64,000 bases of DNA. Source: Linnemannia hyalina. Taxonomy: Eukaryota; Mortierellomycota; Mortierellomycetes; Mortierellales; Mortierellaceae. This document shows, in pieces, positions 45,139-57,371 of the stretch; positions within the stretch are counted from its first letter, which is position 1, and every line of letters starts with the position of its first letter. A program made the translations under genes and the position numbers. The DNA is taken from NCBI GenBank assembly GCA_019671135.1, contig JAHRHY010000021.1, positions 186,001 through 250,000 of the forward strand. Reading direction: 5' to 3'. Below the pieces are notes generated by a model. That model ran no database searches. It was not told the DNA's origin and saw nothing but the letters and a program-made list of their open reading frames with translations.

Positions 45139-47997
45139 CTACATTGCAGGAGGGGCTGGAGGTGGAGGTGGAGGAGTTGGTGGGGGTGGGGGTGGAGCAC
45201 CAAACTGAAACTGTCCAGGATACAACGCGCGCAAATGCGTCCAGACAAATGGCCCAAACTTCTCCATGAACCGCCGGCCGTCCTCCGAGAACATCATCCA
45301 AAACATGCTTCCCCATAGGATTGAGGATACTGCCAGTAGAGCCACATCGTGCCTATTTTCATTTTTTTTGTAGAGTAGAGAGAGATGAGGAGAGAGAGCT
45401 TTAGCGCTTTTGATACGTTCATTTCTTCGTTGGAATGATGCATATTGGTAAACAACAGATTTTATTTGGGCTTTGACGGGTACAAAGAAGAAGAAAATGA
45501 AAGAGAAGAAACGAAAGGGAGGATGGAGGACGATGGGCCACAGAAAAGTAAAAAAGAAAAAAAAATGAAGGGAGGGGCAAAGGAGAAGGTAACTTACACA
45601 ATCGACGAGTCCTCGTCACGACCACCAACACGTCGACGCTTCTCACGACCCTCACCGCCGTCCTGTCCCGCAGAAGACCGATTCGAACTCGAATCCAAAT
45701 CCGAGGATGAACCACCGTTACCACCATTATCATCAAGGTGAGGAGAGACTGGGTCTGTGCTCGACCCAGACGACGGAACTACATCATCCGCAACCGCCGC
45801 TTCGTGTCCAGCAGAAGCGACGATAGCAGTAGTGGTAGTAGTGGTAGTGGTGTTCGGGACAATAAGAGTCGCATTGGTTGATTCTAGGTTCTCGATAATG
45901 GATCTTGCAACTTGTAAGACGGCTGTCCTTGCCGCCGGGATGCCTCCAGAAAGGGCGGCGGTCGCGCCAGAGCTGTTTGGAGGTACCGTTGATGGCGAGG
46001 AGGAAGCCATCGAAGTAGGACCGATTGGCGAGGTAGCTGGAGTTGACGAGCCCACGGCAGTGTCAGCAAAACTTGCAAACTGTGGGACGTTGATGACACC
46101 ACCATACCCGAGTGGATAGCTGGGATCAATATCGGGAGGAAGGACGAAGGCGTATGTCGCTACTCCTGTGGTTGAGTGCACAGACAGTCTGACGTCGAAG
46201 GCAGGTTCTCCAACTTGAGCGGCTGGTCCAGCCTGTGTAGACTGTGGTGCCTCTTCGACCTGAGCAGCCTCTTCCCCTCCAGTTTGAGTAACCCCTCCAG
46301 CTTCTCCATCGCCACCGATCAGTTGAACAACTCCAGATTCCATAACCTCATCCTCTCTCTCTTCAGAACTCGAATGGCCTGCACCTGGGTTAGAACCACC
46401 AGGGATTGCACTTCCAGCATGACCAGCATTCCGGGGAACGTCGTTGTCGCCAGGCATTTCCATCTCAGTGCGCGATCTCTTGGTGCCAGCTCGGGCAGCA
46501 CCTCTCGAGGGAGTCGGAGTTGGACCTGCCGACTGGGCAATACCATCACTGATGGAGGTAACAACCGCTGTGGTGCCAGTAGTAGTAGTCGAAGGAAGAG
46601 AGGTAGGAAGCCTTGGGGCCGAGGCTTCAGAGACGCGCTGTGAGCCCCCGTTGTTGACTTGGGTCGAACGTGCTCGAGCTGTACGCTGCGTACGAGGGTA
46701 TGGGTCTGACTGCTGACGTGTTGACCCATTCCCTCCAAGGTTGAGAGCCTCGTTCTCAGACCTGCCGCCCGTGGCAGCGCCACCATTCACCACCACATTA
46801 ACTGCAGCAACAGCTGCAGCAGCAGATGCAGACCTGGTCCGTCGTCTCGTAGAAGGCGCCGCGGGACCAGCTTCCAACAACCATTGCGCTCCAGGACCCA
46901 GGGGAGCATTATTCCTGGCTCGACGGCGAGCCTCATTCTGAGCCACGATGGCTGCAATACCAGCCCCAGTTTCAGCCGCTCTAACGCCAGTCATTCTGAG
47001 TGGATGGAGTCGAAGTGATCGAGTAGGAGCACCTCGGTCGAGGTTGAGGACAACGTTGTCGTTGGGTCGGGGTCTGGGGAATGAACTCAAATTGGCCTCT
47101 GCCCCAGCCTCCGCTTGGGTTTGAGCTTCCTGGCCTGTGATTGTGACAGACGTACCAGGACCAGAAGTTGAGGATCTTGTCGGACGAGATGGGTTGGAAG
47201 CATCAATGTTTGATCCAAATCCAGACCCAACCTCAGATTCGGGTTGGTGAGCAGCGGCCTGGGCTGCAATGATGGCGTTCGCAGAGTTGAGTGCCATGAG
47301 CTGCTCAAACATCACCCGTCCTCGACCACGACTTCTGGTAGTGGTCACGGTGGTCGGAGTAGGTGGCGGAGGAGGAGGCAACGAGGGGAACTGCAGCGCA
47401 ACAGTAGCAGCTGTTGACAAATCACCACCACTGGAGGTAGTGGCTGGAGGCGATTGAGGCACCGTTGCATCGGGAGTCTCGGCATTTCTCAGTATCAGAC
47501 GATGGCTCCGTCGGGTGGACGACGGAATGAACGGGTTTCGAGTAGGGAGGCGCGAGTCAATGGTAGGTGTGGCAGCAGTGGTCGACGACGAGGAGCCGGC
47601 TGGGGTAGTTGGAGCGGCAATCGGGATTTGTTCAATAGGGATCGAGGGAGAGGGCGACGATGCCGCTGTACCAGCAGCGGTAGCTTGTCCTGGTTGAGCT
47701 TGTTGCTGATCTCCTTCGGGGGATGGAGGGTCTTCGGTCGGAGTGGTGGTCTCAGATGGGGTTGGAGTTCGCGAGCGTTGACCTGTTGAACCTTGATGGC
47801 AAGGGGAGAAGCGGAAACACGGAACAAGTTTGGGGTCAGTACGAGAGCGAGGGAGTTTGTTGTTGTCTCCTTGAAGTTTGAGCACTAACACATTGGAGGG
47901 GGAGAACACAAGGAAACAAAAAGGATTGAAGATTCTCGATGATACCAATCAAGCTTAAGCTGTGCTTTTTACCTGGGGTTTCGCGTCTTAGAGGCAT
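45139..47997 (-). CDS. Unknown, low-complexity protein with C-terminal hydrophobic segment
   Basis: Not recognised. Three exons, 47997-47973, 47791-45598 and 45352-45139, join in phase to about 810 residues. The first exon is only 25 nt (MPLRRETP plus one base); the acceptor CATCAAG is preferred because a CTGAC branch-like site and a pyrimidine tract lie upstream, but TGTTAG at about 47888 is also in phase and would add 32 residues. The body is Thr/Ser/Pro/Ala-rich, with Arg-rich patches and acidic stretches, and is probably disordered. Near the end, EKRRRVGGRDED is followed by a hydrophobic segment ALLAVSSILWGSMFWMMF, an amphipathic part ending in YPGQFQFGA, and a Pro-rich tail. One hydrophobic segment close to the C-terminus suggests tail anchoring in a membrane. 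No conserved domain was identified, and function is unknown. Confidence 0.75.
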
Positions 47998-48974
47998 GAT
48001 GTATTCTTACCGCGGGTCTGGTAGTGGGTATGAAGGGCCTACGGTGTTGCTTTGGTGTGTGTGGGTAAAGGAGTGGAAAGGGCTGTTGGGAGGAGATGAT
48101 TGAGTAAAGTTAAAAAAAAAAAAAAAGAGAAAGAAACGTTTGCTTAAATGAAGTACGCAAAAAAAGGGTGGTACGATTTTCCTTACCAGCTTCAAGGTCC
48201 AAATGGTAAGTGTGGATGCTGTAGACTGTGGTACCTTGAAACACAGCGATATTAAGAACAAAGAAGAGAAGACGTCATGGCCAACGGATGGCTGGCGATC
48301 TTTGTTGCTGCTGCTGCTGTGTCAGAGGAAGAAAAGTGTGGCATGTCGAGGGGGCTGCGGGAGTCAATTTTTTCGTTGGTAACAATAAGATGGAAGATGG
48401 AGGTGGAAGTGTTGACATGGGTGGATGGAAATTTCAAGAGAGAAAGAACGGTGGACAAAGCAAAGAAGTGGCGAGGAGGCGTGGCTCCACATGCAGGTAG
48501 GAAGTGAAAGAGAAGGAGAAAGAGCGGAAGGTGGATGTGAAACGGAAGGGAAGAGTGAGATGACGGCGAAGGAGGATGAAAGAGGATGAAAGGGGATGAG
48601 AACCGACAAAAGAGGGCATCGATACAAACATACGAACAAAAAATGACTTGATTGCATGCATGCCGCCATTTTCCACAAACGAACAAAGAATAACCATTGA
48701 AAAACGAAGCATCGCACTTTTAGGATGGGCATTGACTCTTCTCCGCCCTTGACGATTGTTTGTAGATCGATACGTTTGGCTGCCCGAAGTCATTGGTAGC
48801 AAGCAGCGAGGTTGTATCCAACTTGGCCATTGAACCATTTGCTAAATGTTGCGCGTAGAAAAATAGAAATATCGGATGTGTGTATTAAAGATAAAAAGAG
48901 TTTATGGATACGGTAGATCTGCTAGACAAAAAATGACCGCGAGTGTCCAGCACGAGCGCTGAAAAAAATAGATT
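47998..48974. other. Intergenic region upstream of the low-complexity gene
   Basis: Nearly 1 kb between two minus-strand genes. It is A/G-rich on the plus strand over much of its length (48280-48600), hence pyrimidine-rich in the sense of the downstream minus-strand gene, as in the other promoters. An A-run lies near 48112-48126. No gene is supported, although open frames of up to 144 codons exist on the minus strand. Confidence 0.45.
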
Positions 48975-51127
48975 CTACTGCTCATCTTCACTCTCCTCAT
49001 ACTCTCCCCCCTCAATCTCTCCCTCCTCAACCTCTCCCTCCTCAAGCTCATAATCTTTACATTCCTCGACCTCCTCACTCTCTCTCTGTTCATCTTCTTC
49101 TTCACCCTCATACTCAGCGTGAGGTGTATAACCGCCCTCATCAATTTCCTGGACCCAACTGTGGACTCGGTAGTCTCGGGTGCCTGAGTTGTACGGGTCC
49201 ATATTATCACTCTCAACAAACTCAGCAACCTTCGCCGCTGCAGGAGAAAGCGACTGATTGGAAAAAGATCTTCGGGCAGCGGGGCTGCCGTGCTCGCCCA
49301 GAACTCGACTTTGACCTTGAGAGACCATGACAAGAGTTGCAGCAGCAGCGCTGGTGGGGTCGTCCTCGCCGAAGGCATCAATGAACTGAGGTGGCATAGT
49401 AGGCAACGTACCCGAAATGGGGGACTCGGTATCTGAAGCACCAGAAGCGAATCCTACCCTATCATACTGGTGCATCGCAGCGTGCCCTCGTTGATGGGGC
49501 GCCGAAGATCCGCCAATATGAGGCTGATTCACCTCTCCCGACGGAGGCAAGGCTTGCGGGTTCTGTGGTGGCCCATGTGCTAGTTGCCGATGAGAGCTGG
49601 GTCCATGAGGATTCATCGACCTCGATGACGAATACGACGATGCCGTCGATGCCGCGCCTGATCCCCCTTGTTGACATTGGTCACAATTGATGCAGACAAA
49701 AGACCCTTCACGATGATGGAGGTTCACGTTCTGGTTCCGGAGGTCGCAGATCTCTTGCTCTCGAAGCTGATTCAGGTTCCGGAGATCTCGAAGATTCTGA
49801 TGGATGGTCTGATTCTCTCGTTGAAGGTCATGGTTCCCCCGCACGAGGTCCTTATTCGCTTCCCGGAAGTTATAGATGTCTTGGTAAAAGGCCTGGTTGT
49901 CTTGGCGAAGGGCCTGGTAGTCTTGTTGAAGGGCATGGAGCTGTTGCTGGAGTTCCTGGTTATCTCGCTGAAGCTTTTGGTTGCATTGGTTGAGATACGT
50001 AGTTTCGGTCAGAACCTGGCTGACAGTATGATAACGTTGCAAGTCCCTAGCCTTCGATTCGTTGCGCCATTCTTCGAGATCTGAGACCATGCCTCTCAGT
50101 TCATCGTCACGCTGCGATCTTCTCTGGGACTGTCCTGCGACCGGAGCTGAAGGATAAGGACTTCCTCCATGACTACTACCACAAGCAGAGCCTGAAGTAG
50201 CTGAATCATGACTTCCAGTAACAGTAGCGGTAGGGGTAGTTGCAGTAGGAGGAGAGGCAGCAGGTGGAGAGGCAGCAGGTGGAAAGGCAGTAGAAGGAGA
50301 GGTGGCTACATTTGGCTGAGCCTGTCCTGCCTGCTGAGGCGACTGTTGTCCTTGGTTGGAACTGACAGCATGTCTGGTGCCGGATAGACGAACAGTAGAA
50401 GGTCTGGCGTATGGAGTACAGCTACCAGTACTGCGAGGAGAAGGACTTGCGATGCGAGAGATAATTGTACCATCGTCACTCGAGCGAGTAGGGCTGGCAC
50501 GTGGGGACGTTGTGAGCGAGGGACTAACAGCATAGAATCCGGACCGAGGAGGGCTGGGAGTAGTAGTTGAGTCAACTTGAGGTGGTAGAGGTGGAGGAGA
50601 CCCACGACGAGAGATTCGGACTCGAGTTGAGCCGCGGCGAGTCCGGGTTGGAGGAAGTAGAGGGGGAAGAGGAGGAGAGTTGGGAGCGACTTCTTGATTG
50701 GGATAGCGGAAGTAGAGGGTTCGATTGGGGAAGAAGGGGATCCAGCCTTGGTTCCCGTCAGTGGCACTGGTGATTCAAAATAATGATGAGAAAGAGGAAG
50801 GTAAATGGAGATAAGGATGGGTCGTGATGAGTGGGCGATTCATTTTCGACGCACAAAACAAAGAAAAAATAAACATAACTACAGAAAAAGTTGAACTTAC
50901 CCCTGGATCAGTACGGGACTCTTTTGATACTCGTCCTTGAAGATAAGAATGTCGCCGGAGTACTGGAGGACGGCATAAACGTCTCGCATGCTGACATACG
51001 GGTTGCCTTCATCGTTGTGGGAGAGAGGGACTTGGTAGATGGGGCGATCGGCCGGGATCAGGAGGGCCATGGGAATATGCTGCATCGGCTGGACACGACT
51101 ACCGTCGTTGGTGTTGTTGGAAGACAT
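48975..51127 (-). CDS. Unknown protein with coiled coil and acidic tail
   Basis: Not recognised. Two exons, 51127-50901 and 50766-48975, join in phase to 672 residues (GG|T completes a Gly codon). The N-terminal 95 residues look folded: HIPMALLIPADRPIYQV, GNPYVSMRDVYAVLQYSGDILIFKDEYQ, then GWIPFFPNRTLYFRYPN. A Pro/Ser/Thr-rich disordered region follows. Residues of roughly 295-430 form a predicted coiled coil with heptad-like Leu/Gln spacing (LNQCNQKLQRDNQELQQQL, DLRNLNQLREQEICDLRNQN). It ends in a CINCDQC motif that could be one half of a metal site. The rest is low-complexity and finishes with a strongly acidic tail (EEGEVEEGEIEGGEYEESEDEQ). A scaffold or nuclear role would be a guess. The upstream gene on the same strand is also disordered, but the two share no sequence. 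Confidence 0.8.
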
Positions 51128-52689
51128 CGTTTCGTTTTATTTGAGGTTTGGTTGGGTTGACAGGAAGGTGCGCTGTGGGCTGTTGAGAAGGAGAGGATGG
51201 CGTTGAGGAGATAAAAAACGAAAGGAGAGGGTTTAAATATGTAATTTCAGGAAGGGGGAGTGGAACCATCATCGCAAATCAAACCACCAAAAGCAAATGC
51301 AACATTAAACTGTGGTGCAAGATAGAAGGAGGGAAGGAATGACGATAGAAAGTGAACCCCTTGGAAGGGTCCACACAAAGACTTGCCACTCTTTGTATAC
51401 TCGTACTCGTTTTATTCGACTACCACCAACTCGGAACAAAGACCACTTGTCGCCGAAAAAAATGAAAGGAGTTCAGGCCACGAAGCAAGAAATATATGAC
51501 CATTGTTGCAGCCCGCCTCTTCTACGTACCTCATCCCCTCACAGCGACAGCAGAACCCGCTTCACTTCATCGCTCGGCCTCTCTCTCCTTTTTACTTCAA
51601 ACGGAACCCTATCGGCGAGGCTTGGTAAGGAAAAAGAGGATGCAGGCCCCAGAAGAAATGAGAGAGCAAAAATGAAGGATTGAGAAGGAAAATTTTCTTT
51701 TGTTTTGGTGGCGTGCTATGATCTTTGTGACACTTCAGGAGTCGATGATGTTTGTTAGGCCTTTGTCTGTTTACCCGCTCTTTGATTCGGAGAGGGAAAT
51801 CGACACACACAAAGAGGCTGGGCGTTGAGACGGACTGGATGGGCATAAAAGGCCCCCCACGCTTTTAGACTCTTTTTTAACCAAGACGGACCAACCGCCT
51901 CTCCGAGCAGGGATTTCTAAGCAGACAAAGTATTTTCTTTCCCTCTGCTTCTTTATGATATCCAAAGGGATACATCCATGTTCAACTGTAGTTCGTACTA
52001 AACAAAGAAACAATGATACAAAAAGACAATTTCACTGCGAACATAGCGTCCAATATCTACTATGCCAGTTTACTTTTGCGTAGACTTCGTGTTACGCGTG
52101 AATGTATCTCTCTTGTACTAAAAAGCACAGGCAAGGTACTGAACAAGAAGTTTGCGTATATTAACTCGGACACAACACCCCCGTCGTATATACGATCATA
52201 ACGCGTTGAGTAGAGGAGGAAAAAGCGAGCGTTGTTAAGTGGATATATTTTCAAAGGTCATCGCTGTAGCAAAGAATGATTTTCGTACACACGCCTCGCT
52301 TTTGCTCGATGTCTTTTGCGAACTAAACAGACCGATAACTGAAACGCTCGCGTCGTTTCTTTTTTCGGAGCATACCTTTTAGATACAATGGGGCCTTGTC
52401 AGCCTTTGCGTCGACTTTTTCGATTGAGACGCAGAAGAGATAATGAAAGAGGATTAAAGGACGATATGAGAAAAGAGCAGCACGAAAGGAAAGTAATACC
52501 ATACTTGAAGCCGAAAGAATAAAACGACGGGGGTAGGGTAATCAATGTTGTCGTGACCAATGCTTTGGTGCTTCTTTTTCGAGCCGTGTCTGAGTTCTCG
52601 TCTACCTCTTTACTTTTATTGCGTCATTTTTTTGGATTTGTTAACCCGGACCAGAGGATTTTTTTTCATTTGAGTAGAAAGGGGTTGGT

Positions 52690-52990
52690 GATTTTTCTGA
52701 TGGACTGGCTGGGTACCATGACGACTTTTTAACTTTTGGATACACATACCTCCAGAAAGAGGATGTTCCTCCAGTCTTGTAGTCAAGTTTGATAAGTCTT
52801 GTTTTTGTCTTCGCCATTGTTCCTCTTCTTTTTGATCAACAGGCATTCTTCGTGGCAGTGATCTCCTCCAAGAACGAAAAGCGTCTTCATCATCCTTTTT
52901 ATTCGAAAAATGGAAATGCAAATTCGAGGAGAAGACGGTCGTACTTTTATTTTTGCGAATGGCGTCTTTCCACCGTGGCACAAACGAGAA
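52690..52990 (-). pseudogene. Exon-like fragment of an unrecognised small protein
   Basis: A minus-strand frame reads KDAIRKNKSTTVFSS... and then a highly charged stretch (KKDDEDAFRSWRRSLPRRM, EEEQWRRQKQDLSNLTTRL) ending at a good donor (GGAG/GTATGT, about 52750). A 53-nt intron to an acceptor CATCAG would add an in-frame 18-residue tail ending in TAA. The charged, Trp-containing sequence looks like real protein, but no in-frame ATG precedes it, so it may be an internal exon or a relic. The family is not recognised. Confidence 0.25.
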
Positions 52991-54545
52991 CAACAAATCA
53001 CATCCCTTTCACCTTACACCATCCCCCACCCACAAGCTCATCGTTATTAAACACCAAAGAGCATCCATACTTTGGTGATGATTTCCTCATGCTTGCCTGC
53101 AATTTCTCTATTGAGAATCTATACTAGGACAAGGCAGGGTTGACCGTTTCTTAAAACAGGATCAGAGAGAGAGGTGGAGGGAAGAGAACAAAGGAACAGG
53201 GAGTCAGAGATGGCGATTCAAGGGCTTAGACAAAGTATTATTCGAGTTACGTGAAGAACGCTACTAGAATATGTCTGTGTGTGTATGTGTTGTGACGATT
53301 TCATTATTTTGTTGCCATCATGCATCATGCATGATAACAAAACAAAGGTGGCAAAATAAGGTCACTGGACGCGACATTCTCCTTCAAAACAGGTGTCGTC
53401 ATACTTATCCCGACCTCAGTCTCCTCAATGTCACAAACCTCATTCCTTCAAAACTCTTGTTCAACATATATTTTTTTTACTCTTCACGTTGAAACCAAAG
53501 AGCAGTAAAGGATGAATGCTAATAAGTCGCAAGGTAGCGGTCGCGGGTTGCAAGTCAGACAGTATCCAGCTTTCTGAATCGCATGAGCTAATCGCACAAT
53601 CGCTTGGCAATCGACTCTACTTCACTGTACGCCCCGACATCAACACTAGTCAAGACTACGATCATCTTCTGGTCTAGAGCTGGCCTGGATAGTCGTTCAT
53701 AGTAGTCATGGTCTCCATCCCATGAAAACGACCCTTGTGCACATTTGCGAGCAAAAACAAAGGCGCGTAAAGTCCGCCGCGCCGCTCTTACTTGCACGTG
53801 TTCTTGAGTTCAAAAGTAGTCATTTTTCATTTTTCATTTTTTCATTTTCGCGTAGACAGAGAAAGTGAGGGACAGATAAATACCTTCCCCCTCATTCCTT
53901 TCTTCCACTTCCTTCCTTTCTTCCCCTTCTTCCCCTTCTTCCCTCCTTTCCTTCCCTCCTCCTCCTCCTGTTCTTCACTCATCAGCTGCAACACGTTACC
54001 CTTCTCTTTTTCTCATCCACTTTTTCTCATCCACCTTCACTTACATTGACATTTCGCCTCAGAAGTCGGTCAAGAACAAGCATCACTCACCACAAGGCAA
54101 GTTACCATGCAAGTTCATTCTGGAGGGAGGCATGAGGAATCTACAAGAGAGGGAATCAGATCTTTCTTTGAAGGGGTATCTGGTGCACGAGAGAGGTAAG
54201 GCAATGGCCCTTTCTCTCGTAACGGGAGGGTCTTTGGGGGTCTCCGGAGGCTCGGATATGATGGATTTCGTCCAGATAGGCTTTCTACACTACTTGAACA
54301 AACCCTCGTGCTCTCAGTTTTCGAGTTCCCACCCGTCCCCTTGCGTCACTGTTTCTCTCGTCCTTCTATCCCCGCCACCATTCTCTCTTCTTCCTCATTC
54401 TTTTTTTTTTTTTTTTTTTCATTCTTCTCCCTTTTTCACCTTCGCTTTCATCTTTACTTTCCCTCGCTCCCATTCACCTACTCACAGTCATCTTCCTCAC
54501 TTTGATCACAATGCAGGGTCGGTCTCGGAATCAACTCTCATCACC

Positions 54546-54613
54546 ATGTCGCAATCAGCGTCAATACTCATGGACAAACACAAGGCAGCGACAAGACAAC
54601 AACAAGGCAAGTT
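54546..54613 (+). pseudogene. Possible orphan first exon
   Basis: After a pyrimidine-rich leader (54350-54500), an ATG opens MSQSASILMDKHKAATRQQQ. It is followed by AAG/GCAAGT, which would be a GC-type donor, with no convincing downstream exon. It has the look of a gene start whose remainder is missing or not recognisable. Confidence is low. Confidence 0.2.
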
Positions 54614-56258
54614 AATGTTCATTGCGGGGGTGCCTTTTCTTTTTGGGGAGTACTCCCCGTTTAGACCGTGGGTGGGACCTCAAGAGTACCGAAGGTGTCT
54701 GGGTGTCTGGAGGGAGTTGGGAAATCCCGGCGTTTAGAACGTGCGGCAGGGGTATTGAAGGGGTACCAAGGATGGGCTCTGGGAGGATGGAGTCCTCTAC
54801 AATAGAGGACATTCCTTCTCATTGTCATATCCTTGCGTTAGTGGAGCCGGCTGGTTCTGGTATCGGGGTCTTCAGCATGACTGATTGGGTTGGGTTTGCA
54901 AATCGAGTGTCTTGATGCGCTTCTGGGAGTGAGGGGTGCTTCAGATCAAGGCAGGGTAGTTCGACAAAATTGCAATCCTCAATCTCTGCCCTGTCAACTG
55001 GCAGGGTAGACGAGAAACGCCAGTATGTCTAATTCGAGTCAGTAACTCCCTCGTGCTCCGGCATATTCGACCAACTCTTTACTTTCTTCGCTGTGATTGC
55101 ATCTGATGTAGTCCACTCTACAGCAGGGATAACAGGCATCTGGACAATGTTGAAGAGGCGTAGGTTTCTTGGGGTTAGTAGGGTAGTGGCTATTCGACAC
55201 CCCCCGGTCAGAAAACGTGGGAGAAAGCGAGAGGGGATGGTGGACCAGCAATATTCAAACTTGCAACAGCCACTAACAACTCTATGTCATCTCCATCGTC
55301 CAAGCATTTTAGATCAAGAGGGACCAGGGGGAGAAGAAGGTCAAGTCTTCACCCCCTGCTGGCTATGTCGCTTCGGTATTACCAGAGTATTGTAGGAGTT
55401 ATAGTAGTTATAGGAATAAATGTTATTTTTTAAACCAATCGAAGACTTTGTCGCATTTGAGATACTTGGTTTTTTCGTACTTCTAATTGACTGATTTATT
55501 TCGTAATTGCACATGGAGCTGAATCAGCAGAGATGTTGCTTGACTACCAACACGAGAATAAAGACCTTACGAACAAGAACGTACGCGTTTATCACGTCTT
55601 CGCCTACTCACCTGACATTTCACTTGATCAGTCTACGTCCACTTCTAACTCACTTACAACATGAGATCATGATACCCTCGCTGTGTTGTGAAAAATAAGA
55701 AAGAGGCGTCGAGAACTTCCTTTGTTCGTCAAATCGTTGAGGTCATGTTGCGGACTTGAGCAATAGCAAGAAACATCCAACCCATTGCAAGCAAGAAGCA
55801 CCTTCGATCGGAAAAAAAAGGAGATGTTAGAACATGGTCGAATGTCTGAGGTGACAATGTGCCTGTAGTAAAGGGTGTTTCCGCTTTTTTTTGTTGCAAC
55901 ATGAGTACAATACATCATGTGGGGAACAGAGCAAGGTCTCGAACCCTTGTTCCCCTCGTACACTCACACAAGCTAAATTTTGTTTTTTAGTCCGCGGAAC
56001 TCCCTCTTTCTTTTCTTTGTTTGCTTGTTTACGATGCATGGTCTGAGTGTACATTCCCTTCTTCCAAACGGACCAATGATCAGCGACTAGGGGCAAACTA
56101 AGAAGGACATCCTAAGTTACCCTCTCATTTTTATGTCTCTTTATTTTTGTTATGACAGAATCATACCTCAACTTTTCATTTATTCCCCTTTTGCATAAAA
56201 GTGCGTCCATTTCCTTGGTCCACACGTTACAATCATATTCCTTCTCGCTCTACAAAAG

Positions 56259-56576
56259 ATGACGACCTACCCCGTGCCCGCAGCCATCCCTTCTGTCCCT
56301 ATACTAATGAAGGTTACACCTGTTGCCACGCCAGTCACCACTACCACCGCCACCACCGCATCTCTCAAACCCTCCCCTGTGGTTATGACAACCCAGCATC
56401 CTACAGTTCAGTCGTCAAAGACATCTGCAGCTCAATCATCGACCTCGGAGCCCTACCCGATCACCATTCTGTCGTCAAGACGCTCAAAATCAGGAGCTTC
56501 CTCCTCTTGGACCCCACTACTATCCCCTACAGCAGATATGAAGATGGCACCTTCGATCTCTTCAAACCCATCGTAA
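56259..56576 (+). other. Open frame upstream of the eIF5A-like sequence
   Basis: An ATG-initiated frame of 105 codons (MTTYPVPAAIPSVPILMKV) rich in Thr, Ser and Pro. It ends about 50 bases before the eIF5A-like segments begin. It could be a disordered N-terminal extension of that sequence broken by a stop, or a chance frame. No motif is present. Confidence 0.25.
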
Positions 56577-56619
56577 ATCTCGCCAATATTTTTTTCGAGC
56601 CCCTCGGCCCATCTGTAAA

Positions 56620-57371
56620 CTTCCGCCCGCTGGTTATGGAATGGAAGAAGATCATATTGTCGAAACCCCTGAACTAAACATTTTTGCTCTCGCCGATGAA
56701 ACAGTCGACCCGGCCGCCTCCTCGCCAGGCAAGCCTGTCACCAAGAATGTCTGAAATCAGCACCGTCGAGGACAACACCCCCGTCGCCAGTAGCTCAATT
56801 GTCCGCAAGCCCGTCGGCGCCACTGTTCCCTCAATCGGCTTTCATGATATTGCCGGATTGGGCCACCGTCGCGCTGGCAAGTTGGGTCTTGGGGACCGTG
56901 TGCTCATGACGACATTCCCGTGCGAGATTATCAGTGTCTCATTGGTCAGGAGATCGTCATTGTCCGTGGCGTTGATCTTTTCGGCGGTCAGACGTACCAG
57001 GTATCGTGGGGTAGTAACGCGATGGCTCCGATTTTGAACATTCTGGAGACAGAGTACACCCTGGTCAGTATCGACGGTAATACCCTGACCTTGAGGGCGC
57101 CTGACTCTCTTACCAGAAAAATCGACTGCCTTGATGAACATCTCAAAGCGGGAATGCTCAACGCTCTCCGACTCATGAAGACTGTAAGTGCAATTGTTTT
57201 TGTGCTGGTGACCACATTTGTCGACTCATGGCAAACGTACATGGTTACTTTTTTTTGTGTTCGTTCGCATCACTTACATAATTCTCATTCATTTGTTGAT
57301 ACATATAGGTCATCGTGTATGTTATCCATACCATGGGCAAGACTAAAGTGCACGCCTTTGAGTCTGTATAA
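56620..57371 (+). pseudogene. eIF5A-like sequence, frame-broken, hypusine loop missing
   Basis: The C-terminal part resembles the OB domain of eIF5A: GVDLFGGQTYQV corresponds to the family's G(I/V)D(I/L)F.GK.YE, followed by ETEYTLVSIDGNTLTL. A GTAAGT donor ends the exon at 57183, and a last exon 57309-57371 continues in phase (VIVYVIHTMGKTKVHAFESV). Just upstream, in another frame, GHRRAGKLGLGDRVLMTTFPCEII matches the N-terminal SH3-like part (..LRKNGYVVIKGRPCKI). Before that a third segment, MEEDHIVETPELNIF, is in the first frame again. So two frame changes, near 56752 and 56940, are needed. The segment that should carry the hypusinated lysine loop is shorter and has no such lysine. Best read as a decayed or strongly diverged eIF5A relative; a sequencing error cannot be excluded. 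Confidence 0.5.

Larger units (their letters stand above)
51128..56258. other. Gene-poor region of about 5 kb
   Basis: No complete gene can be supported. It includes an exon-like fragment on the minus strand (about 52690-52990) and a short exon-like start at 54546. Pyrimidine-rich blocks like those in front of real genes occur at 53890-54060 and 54350-54500. A perfect 14-bp palindrome, GGGGAGTACTCCCC, lies at about 54647. The rest is AT-rich with short open frames only. Repeated promoter-like blocks with no gene behind them suggest decayed genes or non-coding transcripts. Confidence 0.4.

Noticed and set aside
48252..48686. Minus-strand frames of 120-144 codons upstream of the low-complexity gene
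   Set aside because: Located in a pyrimidine-rich leader-like region; overlapping frames of similar length in all phases indicate composition rather than coding.
54090..54640. Apparent duplication of CAAGGCAAGTT..ATG..TTCATT at about 54092 and 54603
   Set aside because: The shared part is only about 25 degenerate bases and flanks do not align, so it may be chance in a low-complexity region.
55920..55975. tRNA-like GGTTCGAGACC motif on the minus strand, with a similar TGTTCGAGACC at about 57960-57975
   Set aside because: The stem around the loop does not give a proper T-arm with a 7-base loop, no A-box or acceptor stem was found, and the similarity between the sites is short. Not called as tRNA or SINE.
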